NCBI GenBank assembly: GCA_944326335.1
Contig: CALVDM010000010.1
Location: 1 to 64,000 of the forward strand
DNA from: an uncultured Bacteroidales bacterium
Lineage (GTDB): Bacteria > Bacteroidota > Bacteroidia > Bacteroidales > UBA932
Length of the DNA: 64,000 nucleotides
Direction: 5' to 3'
In this document: one piece after another, positions 36,266-43,782 of the stretch
How positions within the stretch are numbered: the stretch's first letter is position 1
How the letters are laid out: every line of letters begins with the position of its first letter
Notes under the pieces: generated by a model
The model's input: only the letters and a program-made list of their open reading frames with translations
Told to the model about the DNA's origin: nothing
The model's database searches: none
Program-made: the position numbers and the translations under genes

Positions 36266-36964
36266 ATGAAGATGAAAGACAGGATAAAAGTGGTGGCATT
36301 CGATGCCGACGACACGTTATGGGAGAACCAGACGTATTTCGACGAGGCGGAAACGAGATTCTGCGGAATCATGTCAGCCTACGGTGACCAGAGGCATGTC
36401 AGGGAGGAACTGTTCGGAACGGAAATGAAGAACATGGCCAGTCTCGGATACGGGGTGATGGCCTTCACACTGTCCATGATTGAGACGGCCCTGCGCCTGA
36501 GCGGGGACACCATACCTGCGTCCGGAATCCATGAAATCTACAGCATCGGACGTGAACTGCTCGGGAATCCGGCCACTCCGTATCCTGGCGTTGAAGAGAC
36601 TCTCGGGACGATTGCCGGAACCAGACCGTACAAACTGATAGTCATCACCAAGGGGAACACCACGGACCAGGAGAACAAACTCGAAAGGTCCGGGTTGAAA
36701 AAGTATTTCAGCCATATAGAAATCGTCCCTGACAAGACGGAAAAAGTCTACAGGGAAATCGTTGACGCCCTGGGCATAAAGGCCGGGGAGTTTCTGATGG
36801 TCGGGAACTCTTTCAAGTCGGACATCGCTCCGGTGCTTGAAATAGGCGGTTACGGCGTGCATATCCCTGCCAAAAGCACCTGGCAGCATGAGGTGACCGA
36901 AGAGTTCGACCATCCGCACCTGTCCAGGGCAGGAGACTTCAGCGAGCTGACGGGGATAATCTGA
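36266..36964 (+). CDS. HAD-superfamily phosphatase
   Basis: This 232-residue hydrolase shows all four HAD motifs: I, FDADDTLWEN with the nucleophile Asp; II, VITKGNTTD; III, Lys in VPDKTEKVY; IV, MVGNSFKSDI. A helical cap lies between I and II, as in subfamily I. The Trp after DADDTL recalls YjjG/epoxide-hydrolase-like phosphatases that dephosphorylate small metabolites, including nucleotides. A shorter start at the second Met, two codons in, is equally possible. It is convergent with purD. Substrate unknown. Confidence 0.85.
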   Translation: MKMKDRIKVVAFDADDTLWENQTYFDEAETRFCGIMSAYGDQRHVREELFGTEMKNMASLGYGVMAFTLSMIETALRLSGDTIPASGIHEIYSIGRELLGNPATPYPGVEETLGTIAGTRPYKLIVITKGNTTDQENKLERSGLKKYFSHIEIVPDKTEKVYREIVDALGIKAGEFLMVGNSFKSDIAPVLEIGGYGVHIPAKSTWQHEVTEEFDHPHLSRAGDFSELTGII

Positions 36965-36972
36965 CCGCCGGC

Positions 36973-38238
36973 CTAAAGCACACGCCAGCCTATATCCTTG
37001 CGGTAGAAGAGGTTGTCGCACCGGATGCAACCGACTGCCTTCAGGGCATGTGCATGGGCGGATTCCAGACTATCCCCGGAACCTACGACCATAAGCACAC
37101 GGCCTCCGGCAGTGACCAGTCTGCCGTCTTTTTCCGCCGTTCCCATGTGGTATATGCGGATATCGCCCAATGCTTCCGCCTCGGCAAGCCCGTCTATGGC
37201 ATATCCTTTTTCATACGGGCCCGGATAGCCCTTGGATGCCATCACGAAACCGAGAGTCGCCCTGGCCGACCATGCGAGCCGAGGCATCGGTGTCCCGTCG
37301 ACAACGGCGGAGAAGACATCGTAAATATCGGTTTCGAGGCGCGGCAGGACCACTTCCGTCTCAGGGTCTCCGAAACGGCAGTTGAATTCGATGACCTTCA
37401 CTCCGGAAGGCGTCTTCATCAGTCCGCCGTAAAGCACGCCCTTGAAAGGACGCCCTTCAGCGACCATTCCGGCGGCGACAGGCTTCATAATATGTTCAAG
37501 AGAATACTCGATATCCTCGTCAGAAATCAACGGGACAGGAGAATATGCGCCCATACCTCCGGTATTCGGCCCCTTGTCTCCTTCAAAAGCACGCTTGTGG
37601 TCCTGGGACACCGTCATCGGCCACACCTTTTCCCCGTCGACAAAGCACATGAAGGAAAATTCAGGTCCCGTAAGGAATTCCTCGACCACGACCCTGCCCT
37701 TTCCGAACTTGTCGTCCAGAAGCATGTCCTTCAAGGCTTCCTCCGCCTGAGCCATGTCCTCAGCTATCACCACACCCTTTCCGGCAGCAAGTCCGTCATA
37801 CTTCAAGACCACAGGGAATCTGCCGTCCCCGACATATTCCAGAGCCTGTCCGTAATCATCGAAAGTCCTGAATGCAGCCGTAGGAACATTGTACCTGGCC
37901 ATGAGCTGCTTGGCGAAATCCTTGCTGGACTCTATCGTTGCAGCGGCCTTAGTAGGGCCGAAGATGCGCAGGCCTGCGGCATTGAACACATCCACGATGC
38001 CTGCTGCCAAAGAAACTTCAGGGCCGACGACCGTCAGGTCTATCGCATGCGCAATGGCGAAATCCTTCAGTTCATCCACCTGCGTATCCTTGAGCGGCAC
38101 GCACTCAGCCTGGGCCGCAATGCCGGCATTCCCTGGCGCACAATAGATTTTCCCTACCTTCTGCGAGCGGGAGAGCGCATCCACTATCGCATGGCATCTT
38201 CCGCCTCCTCCGACTACCAATACTTTCTTGTCCATCAT
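36973..38238 (-). CDS. purD: Phosphoribosylamine-glycine ligase
   Basis: This enzyme (421 residues from 38238, or 420 from 38235) starts here because the -7 element lies just upstream. It catalyses the second step of purine synthesis. Blocks seen are the N-terminal GGGGR, VVGPEVSLAAGI, ESSKDFAKQLM, VVLKYDGLAAGKGVVIA (ATP-grasp), FLTGPEFSFMCFVDG, DHKRAFEGDKGPNTGGMGA and EFNCRFGDPETEVVLPRL. The first motif reads GGGGRCHA where most family members have GGGGREHA, a mild oddity. The other window purine genes lie 5.5 kb upstream on the same strand, separated by an accessory block. Confidence 0.94.
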   Translation of the reverse strand: MMDKKVLVVGGGGRCHAIVDALSRSQKVGKIYCAPGNAGIAAQAECVPLKDTQVDELKDFAIAHAIDLTVVGPEVSLAAGIVDVFNAAGLRIFGPTKAAATIESSKDFAKQLMARYNVPTAAFRTFDDYGQALEYVGDGRFPVVLKYDGLAAGKGVVIAEDMAQAEEALKDMLLDDKFGKGRVVVEEFLTGPEFSFMCFVDGEKVWPMTVSQDHKRAFEGDKGPNTGGMGAYSPVPLISDEDIEYSLEHIMKPVAAGMVAEGRPFKGVLYGGLMKTPSGVKVIEFNCRFGDPETEVVLPRLETDIYDVFSAVVDGTPMPRLAWSARATLGFVMASKGYPGPYEKGYAIDGLAEAEALGDIRIYHMGTAEKDGRLVTAGGRVLMVVGSGDSLESAHAHALKAVGCIRCDNLFYRKDIGWRVL

Positions 38239-38261
38239 TTCCTGATTTATCACTGGAGCCA

Positions 38262-38269
38262 CAAAAATA
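38262..38269 (-). promoter_or_regulatory. -7 element for purD
   Basis: On the minus strand this reads TATTTTTG, 24 bp before the start at 38238. purD therefore seems to have its own promoter apart from the main purine operon. Confidence 0.55.
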
Positions 38270-38340
38270 ATGATTGTAATCGATTCCGTCAATATCTCCT
38301 CAGATTCATCAGGTAGCCGCCCGGTCTTTCCTTAGAAACC

Positions 38341-38363
38341 GTTCCCGGATTCAGCGTACCTGA
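38341..38363 (+). repeat. Copy 1 of the GTTCCsGGATTCAGCG repeat
   Basis: These 23 bases match 39891-39913 at 22 positions. Read in the frame of the gene-end peptide they give VPGFSVPEF, close to the C-terminal VPGFSVPDVY of the lipoprotein ending at 41212, but the stop is lost. It lies on the other side of the ATPase gene from copy 2. The remainder of 38293-38407 holds nothing else I can support. Confidence 0.6.
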
Positions 38364-38407
38364 ATTTCATAAATCCGTAAATACGTTAGCGCAGACTCAA
38401 ATTCAAA

Positions 38408-39637
38408 TCAAATGCCCGGAGCAGAAAAATCTGTCTTAAGGAACTCCCGGAGATGCAGATGCCCGATTCCGGGATATTCCGGAATACCTCCGCTGACAGG
38501 ATCCAGCGACACGACATATTTGGGATAATTGTCGCGTATGCTCTGCAGATTGCCGAACTCACGCTCTATCGTGTTTTCCGAACCGAGCAGATAGGTTGCC
38601 TGTACATACATTTTCCGATCTCCCTTTGTGGCGACAAAATCCACTTCACCATTGCGCAGTATTCCTACGTTAAGACGGAATCCCTGCGCTACAAGATGGT
38701 GCCATACCACATTCTCGACAATTTTCTCAATACTGCCTCTCAAGTTGAATCCGCAAATCAGGTTACGCAACCCGTGATCAGTAAAATAGTATTTGTTGTT
38801 CTGCTCAAAAATGCGTTTACCATGAATGTCATAGCGGGATACCGGCGTTATAATCAAGGCTCCGCAAAGATATTTCAGATATGTTGCAGTCAGAATTTCC
38901 GACACTTTTTCCCCGTGTGACTTCATCGTATTGGCTATATTGCGCACAGATATAAGTTTTCCGATATTGTCTGCAACAAATGATGCCAAATTTTCGATGA
39001 ACGGCACATTACGGATTTCTTCCCGCACAATGACATCACGCATAAGAATGGTATTGTATACTCCCTGCAGATAATCTGCCACTTGTCTTTCGTCGTCCAA
39101 ATCGTAGTGACACAATCCCGGAAGCCCTCCCACACGAAGATAAGTCTGAAAACTCCGGTCATTTTCATCCAACCCATGAAATTGCAGAAATTCCCTGTAT
39201 GTAAGACTATGGACTGGTATTTCGACATAACGTCCTGACAAGCGCGTGCTCAATTCCGATGAAAACACGTATGCGTTGCTGCCGGTCGCCACAATCTGAC
39301 ATCTGTTTTCCGCATGAAGACTCCTCAAGGCATTCTCATAGTCAGGAATATCCTGCACTTCGTCTAAAAGAAGATAATTCTCCCCTTGTTCAGGAAGATG
39401 CGTCACTACATAATCATAAAGATCATCAGCGCTGACTATATCTTTGAAAGCATGCAGTTCCTTGTCTATGTAGATGACATTCGCCTGCGGGGAATTTTTT
39501 GACAGCCATAGCTGCAACTGCTTGAGCATATAACTTTTGCCCACTCTCCGTTGGCCGACAAGAATGATCATTGATCCTTTGTTGAGCAACGATACGATAT
39601 GGTCGAGATAAATCGGACGATCAATGACTGGACACAT
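38408..39637 (-). CDS. AAA+ ATPase with DUF4143-type C-terminal region
   Basis: This 409-residue protein has Walker A GQRRVGKS near residue 28, Walker B YLLLDEVQDI near residue 89, and sensor-like IVATGSNAYVFSSELSTRLSGR. The mid part (LTYREFLQFHGL, YLRVGGLPG, YNTILMRDVIVREEI) and the C-terminal part (FTDHGLRNLI, VENVVWHHLVAQG, NGEVDFVATKG with nuclease-like spacing) fit the ATP-binding proteins with DUF4143. These are widespread, often mobile, and of uncertain role. Codon choice looks more AT-rich than in neighbours, suggesting transfer. It lies between two copies of a short direct repeat and splits purD from the rest of the region. Confidence 0.85.
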   Translation of the reverse strand: MCPVIDRPIYLDHIVSLLNKGSMIILVGQRRVGKSYMLKQLQLWLSKNSPQANVIYIDKELHAFKDIVSADDLYDYVVTHLPEQGENYLLLDEVQDIPDYENALRSLHAENRCQIVATGSNAYVFSSELSTRLSGRYVEIPVHSLTYREFLQFHGLDENDRSFQTYLRVGGLPGLCHYDLDDERQVADYLQGVYNTILMRDVIVREEIRNVPFIENLASFVADNIGKLISVRNIANTMKSHGEKVSEILTATYLKYLCGALIITPVSRYDIHGKRIFEQNNKYYFTDHGLRNLICGFNLRGSIEKIVENVVWHHLVAQGFRLNVGILRNGEVDFVATKGDRKMYVQATYLLGSENTIEREFGNLQSIRDNYPKYVVSLDPVSGGIPEYPGIGHLHLREFLKTDFSAPGI

Positions 39638-39677
39638 AAAAATATAAAGTACAGTTTATTACATTTAATTTCTTTGT

Positions 39678-39685
39678 CAAATATA
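39678..39685 (-). promoter_or_regulatory. -7 element for the ATPase gene
   Basis: On the minus strand this reads TATATTTG, 41 bp before the start at 39637, in an AT-rich stretch. No gene is seen in 39638-39880. Confidence 0.45.
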
Positions 39686-39824
39686 TAAAATATACTTTAA
39701 TATTTTTACAATTTTTCTGCTTTTTTTAACACGCTTATCTGAATCACAAATTTATCACAAGACAGTATTCCGGTCGGGGGATGACCGTATTTGCAGCGAT
39801 GTTGCGGATAAACGGGATTTTCAT

Positions 39825-39832
39825 TACTTTTG
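39825..39832 (+). promoter_or_regulatory. -7 element for the BNR lipoprotein
   Basis: TACTTTTG fits TAnnTTTG. A TTG at 39802-39804 lies 20 bp upstream, close to the usual -33 spacing. Confidence 0.5.
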
Positions 39833-39880
39833 AACTGAATATAAGACCTATAAAGGCATCAAGCCTAAAACATCGCTATT

Positions 39881-39952
39881 ATGAAGAAAATGTTCCGGGA
39901 TTCAGCGTACCTGACATTTATTAGGGCTGTATCCATAATGACGCTGATTGTC
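39881..39952 (+). repeat. Copy 2 of the array-junction repeat (intact gene start)
   Basis: These 72 bases match 41169-41240 at 65 positions. In one frame they encode the start of the BNR lipoprotein. In another they read YYEENVPGFSVPDIY and stop, which closely resembles the end of that same lipoprotein. So this start also bears the trace of a lost upstream paralogue's end. Confidence 0.75.
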
Positions 39953-41212
39953 CCGATGTTCTTCTCTTGCAGGCAGACGGAAGAATGTTATTCGGGAGAA
40001 GACTGTTTCGATGTCACGATAGAGACTTTCGCAAAGCCGAAATATGTCTTCAACTCATACGCATTCACTGAAGACGGGACGGGATATGCCGCAGTTACCC
40101 TGATTACAAGAGACGGGCTGGGCAGCACACGGTCGTTCGGCTTCGTGAAGACGGATGACAAAGGAAGGACCTGGCAGCGGATAGAACGGCGAAAGGGGTA
40201 CTGCGAGGAAATATGCGCTTTCAGGGATTGTCTGTATTTCTTAGTGAGACATTTTTATGAAAATCAGGACAGCATCCGGCTTGTCGACCATGCAGATATA
40301 CTGAAATGCTATCCACAGGACAATTTCAGGGTCGAACGCGTTTCAAGGTTCGACAAGGGCAGTTATGGAGATATCAACGATGTATATGGGTTCAATATCT
40401 TCAACGACTCCACGTTTGCCTGTATAATAGACAAATATGAAGTTTCGGACTCCCTGGTAATCACCAAAGATTCCGGCAGGACCTGGAGCGGGATAAGCCT
40501 TCCCGGAAAATTCTCAGGCTTATGTTATTTCACATATTCCGACAACTGTATTTATGCTGCGGTGTACGAACCTGAAACAGGGCAGCAATCTCTGTTTGTC
40601 AAGGATATTGTGACCGGAGATGAAAAGGTATTCTATTTCAAGGATTATCTTTTCGACATTACCGCTGCGGGAAATCTTTTTACAACATATCCTCAAATGA
40701 CATTCTGGAAATATGACGGGGAGAATATGGAAAGGATATCCGCATTCAACTGGAACCCCCGTCGGGGGTACGGGACATACCACCCTGAGTATCTGGTCAA
40801 GAAAGGTGACCTGGTAATCGGTACGGCCCTCCAGTACATAGGGAAGAAAGGGATGAAAAGCTGTATTTTCGGTTCCATTGACGGAGGGTATCACTGGAAG
40901 CCGCTCCTGATGGCTGATGACATAGGTTGTGAGAGTGTAGCTGCAATCAATGCGGACGAGGACTCCGATTCACTGTCCGTGCTGTTTGCAAGAGGCAGCA
41001 TAGATTCCCCTCGGACACTCAACATCCTGACCCTAAAGAAAAAGCCGGGTTATAATGAGGATAGCGTGAAACATATTTCTGACACTATTCCTGACACCGA
41101 ATCAGGTTCATTCAGTGAAGCCGAAAAGGAAGTATATGATTTGCTGCTGAAGCCATTGATAAAATATTATGAAAAACATGTTCCGGGATTCAGCGTGCCT
41201 GACGTTTATTAG
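39881..41212 (+). CDS. Lipoprotein with BNR/Asp-box repeats
   Basis: This 443-residue protein has a long signal with lipid Cys30 (MFFSC). Three Asp-box motifs are visible (KTDDKGRTWQRI, TKDSGRTWSGI, SIDGGYHWKPL), so a propeller like those of sialidase-type folds is likely. No sialidase Arg triad could be recognised, so enzymatic activity is doubtful. It has several Cys residues near the N-terminus of the mature part (RQTEECYSGEDC). The C-terminal residues (EKHVPGFSVPDVY) are encoded inside a repeat that also contains a start codon for a truncated copy of the same gene. Function unknown. Confidence 0.75.
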   Translation: MKKMFRDSAYLTFIRAVSIMTLIVPMFFSCRQTEECYSGEDCFDVTIETFAKPKYVFNSYAFTEDGTGYAAVTLITRDGLGSTRSFGFVKTDDKGRTWQRIERRKGYCEEICAFRDCLYFLVRHFYENQDSIRLVDHADILKCYPQDNFRVERVSRFDKGSYGDINDVYGFNIFNDSTFACIIDKYEVSDSLVITKDSGRTWSGISLPGKFSGLCYFTYSDNCIYAAVYEPETGQQSLFVKDIVTGDEKVFYFKDYLFDITAAGNLFTTYPQMTFWKYDGENMERISAFNWNPRRGYGTYHPEYLVKKGDLVIGTALQYIGKKGMKSCIFGSIDGGYHWKPLLMADDIGCESVAAINADEDSDSLSVLFARGSIDSPRTLNILTLKKKPGYNEDSVKHISDTIPDTESGSFSEAEKEVYDLLLKPLIKYYEKHVPGFSVPDVY

Positions 41213-41309
41213 AGCTGCGTCCATAATGACGCTGATTGTCGCGGATTCATTTGACGATTTAAATAGTTTTGAAAATTTCAAAACAGTTTCTAACTTATAT
41301 CGGATATAA
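41169..41309 (+). pseudogene. Truncated 5' copy of the BNR lipoprotein gene
   Basis: The first 24 codons (MKNMFRDSACLTFIRAASIM and four more) repeat the signal peptide of the lipoprotein at 39881, with 65 of 72 bases identical and most changes at third positions. After 41240 the similarity ends abruptly and the frame runs 22 further codons to a TAA at 41307, 3 bp before the CsgG-like gene. It begins 44 bp inside the end of the upstream gene in another frame. It is most likely what is left of a deleted paralogue. It could still be translated as a short leader for the downstream operon. Confidence 0.7.
41264..41284 (+). promoter_or_regulatory. -7 element with overlapping 19-bp palindrome
   Basis: TAGTTTTG (41264-41271) fits TAnnTTTG for the CsgG operon. 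It overlaps a perfect inverted repeat, GTTTTGAAA (41266-41274), A, TTTCAAAAC (41276-41284). A protein bound there would block the promoter, so it is a candidate operator. Confidence 0.5.
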
Positions 41310-41312
41310 TTC

Positions 41313-42203
41313 ATGTCACCTATGAAAGTGAATATCAAATCAGTCATCTTGCTTCTTATGGCGGCTTTCTTCGTCCTGCCGCTTCCGGCACAGGAGGAAA
41401 AGACCATTAAGAGAAAAGTTGCCATAAGCAGATTTTCAAATGAAACGCAATACGCCAAAGGGCTTTTCTATGACAGGGAGAACGACCCCATGCGGAAACA
41501 GGCCATGGATATCCTTTCTTCCAAATTGGCGGCAAGCGGGAAATTCATCCTCCTCGAACGCGACGACCTGGACCTGCTGATGGCGGAATCCTCGGATTCC
41601 ATCAGGAAAGTGAATGCCGACTACATCATTCTCGGTTCAATCACGGAATTCGGACGTAAGGCGGAAGGGCAGCAGAAACTCTTTTCATCCACAAAGACCC
41701 AGACAGTGGAAGCCGGTGTAAGTATCAGGCTCGTGGAAGTTTCCACGGGGCTTATCATCTATTCCGATGAAGCGAAAGGTTTCGCAGAGACCACTTCCAA
41801 GACCACGCTCGGCATAGGCGGGGCTGCAGGTTTCGATGCCACCCTCAGCGACAAGGCCATCTCGGCAGCCATAAGCCAGCTTGTGGAGAATATCATAAAC
41901 AAGTGCATGGACAAACCGTGGAAGTCATACATCCTGTCTGCCGAAGACGGGACTTACATTATTTCCGGAGGTGCAGCACAAGGCATAGCATCAGGGGATG
42001 TTTTCCATGTCTACAGGAAAGGCAAGGTCGTGACCAATCCGCAGACAGGAATCGACATCGAACTTCCCGGCACGAAGACAGGAGAGGTTACAGTCCTGTC
42101 CACTCTGGGGGACACTCCGGAGAATGAAATATCCCTGTGCTCGTATGAAGGCGAAGCTTTGGATACGGAGGATTTGATGAATTATTACATTTCAGACAAA
42201 TAG
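41313..42203 (+). CDS. CsgG-family secretion/assembly protein
   Basis: This 296-residue protein has a cleavable signal (cut near PAQ-EE) without a lipobox, unlike E. coli CsgG. A Met three codons in gives a neater signal. The CsgG fold is seen as KVAISRFSNETQY, AMDILSSKLAASGKFILLERDDLDLLMAE, ADYIILGSITEFGRK, VEAGVSIRLVEVSTGLIIYSDEAKG and AISQLVENIINK. The extra C-terminal part (GIASGDVFHVYRKGK, EVTVLSTLGD) is a beta domain common in CsgG-like proteins outside curli loci. It precedes three small lipoproteins, two of which form with it a known co-occurring set. Confidence 0.85.
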   Translation: MSPMKVNIKSVILLLMAAFFVLPLPAQEEKTIKRKVAISRFSNETQYAKGLFYDRENDPMRKQAMDILSSKLAASGKFILLERDDLDLLMAESSDSIRKVNADYIILGSITEFGRKAEGQQKLFSSTKTQTVEAGVSIRLVEVSTGLIIYSDEAKGFAETTSKTTLGIGGAAGFDATLSDKAISAAISQLVENIINKCMDKPWKSYILSAEDGTYIISGGAAQGIASGDVFHVYRKGKVVTNPQTGIDIELPGTKTGEVTVLSTLGDTPENEISLCSYEGEALDTEDLMNYYISDK

Positions 42204-42207
42204 AATC

Positions 42208-42549
42208 ATGAAAAGGATATTACTGGCAATGGCGGCGGTCTTGTGCCTGGCAGGCTGCGGAGTCGGCTCATATACGATTTCTTCAGGCAGGGCCGATGAA
42301 GGATATCTCACCTTTATCTCCGACAAGGCATACAATATTAAAGTAATCGTCGATGAAACAGAGTACAGCACAAGCAGCGTGAAAAACAAGGCGTACCGGA
42401 AAGACAGGAAGATAAAACAGACGGTAAAGAATACGGTACGCGTATCTCCCGGCGCCCACGAAGTACAGGTAATAAAGGGTGGCAAGGTCATTTTCTCAAA
42501 AAAACTCTTTATCTCTGCGACAGAGCATAAAATCATCGACTTGTTATGA
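42208..42549 (+). CDS. Small lipoprotein with PEGA-like domain
   Basis: This 113-residue protein has lipid Cys17 (CLAGC). The mature part is a single beta domain with basic middle. Its end (RVSPGAHEVQVIKGGKVIFSKKLFIS) resembles a PEGA repeat, a surface-associated beta fold. It is not part of the CsgG/DUF4810/DUF799 set known from proteobacteria, so it may be a local addition. It starts 4 bp after the CsgG gene and overlaps the next gene by 4 bp (ATGA), which points to coupled translation. Confidence 0.65.
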   Translation: MKRILLAMAAVLCLAGCGVGSYTISSGRADEGYLTFISDKAYNIKVIVDETEYSTSSVKNKAYRKDRKIKQTVKNTVRVSPGAHEVQVIKGGKVIFSKKLFISATEHKIIDLL

Positions 42550-42986
42550 AGCGTCTCCTGCCCGTTGCATTGGCGGTCTGCATCCTTTCATCATGCGGAG
42601 TCCAGTCCCTGTATTACTGGGGCGGGACAAGCGGCGGAGTGACCGGCTACGAAAATCTTGCATACAAGGACTACAAACTTCAGACACCGGAAATGATATG
42701 CAAGCTCGTATGCATGTATGAAGACATGGTCGGGAATCCCGGGGGGACAAGACACATGCCTCCTCCCGGCATCTGCGCAGAATACGGCTATCTCCTGCTG
42801 ATGCCTGCCACCGCCGCAGCTTTCACGGAAAATGCGACACCGGCCCAGCGACGGTTCTTCGCCGCAACAGACTATTACGTGTTTTTCTCCGAAAGGGGGC
42901 GGGAAATGCTCAAAAAAGAGGTGGAATATTATCCGGAATCCAGACAATTCGTGGAACCTCTGATAAAAAGACTTGCAGACCGATGA
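42546..42986 (+). CDS. DUF4810 lipoprotein
   Basis: This 146-residue lipoprotein has Cys17 (LSSC). The DUF4810 pattern is clear: SLYYWGG, YENLAYKDYK, then MPPPGICAEYGYLLL, and a C-terminal EVEYYPESRQFVEPL. In proteobacteria such genes lie between a CsgG-like and a DUF799 gene, as here. The role of the complex is unknown; outer-membrane attachment is likely. It overlaps its neighbours by 4 bp on each side. Confidence 0.85.
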   Translation: MKRLLPVALAVCILSSCGVQSLYYWGGTSGGVTGYENLAYKDYKLQTPEMICKLVCMYEDMVGNPGGTRHMPPPGICAEYGYLLLMPATAAAFTENATPAQRRFFAATDYYVFFSERGREMLKKEVEYYPESRQFVEPLIKRLADR

Positions 42987-43657
42987 AAAAGTGGATATAC
43001 ATTCTTGCAGCAGCAATGCTGACTGCCTCATGCGGCCCGACCTCCCAGCTTACGAGAATCACGCAATACTCCAAAATGTATGAGGAGAAACCCGTCACTC
43101 TGCTTATCATGCCTCCTATCAACAACACTACTGATGTGGAGGCGAAGGAATTCCTGTACTCTTCCATCAGCAGGCCTCTCATCGAGGCAGGGTACTATGT
43201 AATCCCTCCGTTCATGGCGATGGATGTTTTCCGTGAAGAAAGCGCATACGATGCGGAGCTGTTCGTGGAATCTTCCCTGGCACCGTTCCGGGTTTTCTTC
43301 GGGGCTGATGCAGCCGTATTCTCGGAAATAAATGCCTGGACAAAAAAAGGATTCGGAATCGAAACCGACATACGGTATTTCATAAAGTCCACACATACCG
43401 GGGAAATACTTTTCGACAAGAGATGCGAGCTGTACCTCGACCTCAGGATCAGTTCCGGCTCGAATTCGATAATCGGCCAGCTGATAGACCTGACGGCGTC
43501 CGCCATCAATACCGCCGTCACTGAGCACATAACAGCTGCCAGAAAAGCCAATTACTACATTTTCAAAGACTTGCCGCGAGGGAAATACAGCCCTGACTAC
43601 CTTCAGGACCAGGATGCTGCGGCAGACGCGAGCAGTATTTCAGCCACGGTAAGATAG
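42983..43657 (+). CDS. DUF799 (GNA1162-family) lipoprotein
   Basis: This 224-residue lipoprotein has Cys17 (LTASC). The core matches the family: VTLLIMPPINNTTDVEAKEFLYSS, RPLIEAGYYVIPPFMAMD, DAAVFSEINAWTKK and HTGEILFDKRCELYLDL. The Neisseria relative GNA1162 is a surface-associated lipoprotein of a nucleotide-binding-like fold. It completes the CsgG-DUF4810-DUF799 set. It starts with a 4-bp overlap on the DUF4810 gene, so the operon 41313-43657 appears to be translated as one coupled unit. Confidence 0.87.
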   Translation: MKKWIYILAAAMLTASCGPTSQLTRITQYSKMYEEKPVTLLIMPPINNTTDVEAKEFLYSSISRPLIEAGYYVIPPFMAMDVFREESAYDAELFVESSLAPFRVFFGADAAVFSEINAWTKKGFGIETDIRYFIKSTHTGEILFDKRCELYLDLRISSGSNSIIGQLIDLTASAINTAVTEHITAARKANYYIFKDLPRGKYSPDYLQDQDAAADASSISATVR

Positions 43658-43675
43658 ATGATTTTGCCGGAACCG

Positions 43676-43775
43676 GCACAGATGCGAGGCGCGCGAAAGT
43701 GAGAAAACCGCAGCATACTAACGTATGTGAGGATTTTCGAACTGAGTGCAACGCAGCAGATGTACCCTTTATTCC
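43676..43775. repeat. Structured intergenic element, probable dispersed repeat
   Basis: Between two convergent genes lies a segment with nested inverted repeats. The inner stem is CATAC (43714-43718), TAAC loop, GTATG (43723-43727). The outer arms GAAAACC and GGATTTTC pair with one bulge. GATGCGAGGCGCGC and CAACGCAGCAGATG pair only imperfectly further out. No open frame is present. Such elements usually occur in many copies per genome, but no second copy was seen here. It may also act as a terminator for both neighbours. Confidence 0.5.
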
Positions 43776-43782
43776 GAAATAA

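Noticed and set aside
37048-38316. Long plus-strand frame (422 codons) opposite purD
   Set aside because: Lies antisense to a clear purD with all motifs; its translation is rich in Arg, His and Cys in the way typical of a shadow frame.
39881-41212. Sialidase, from the three Asp-box motifs
   Set aside because: Asp-boxes occur in many propellers. The Arg triad and FRIP-type motif of sialidases were not found, so only a BNR lipoprotein is claimed.
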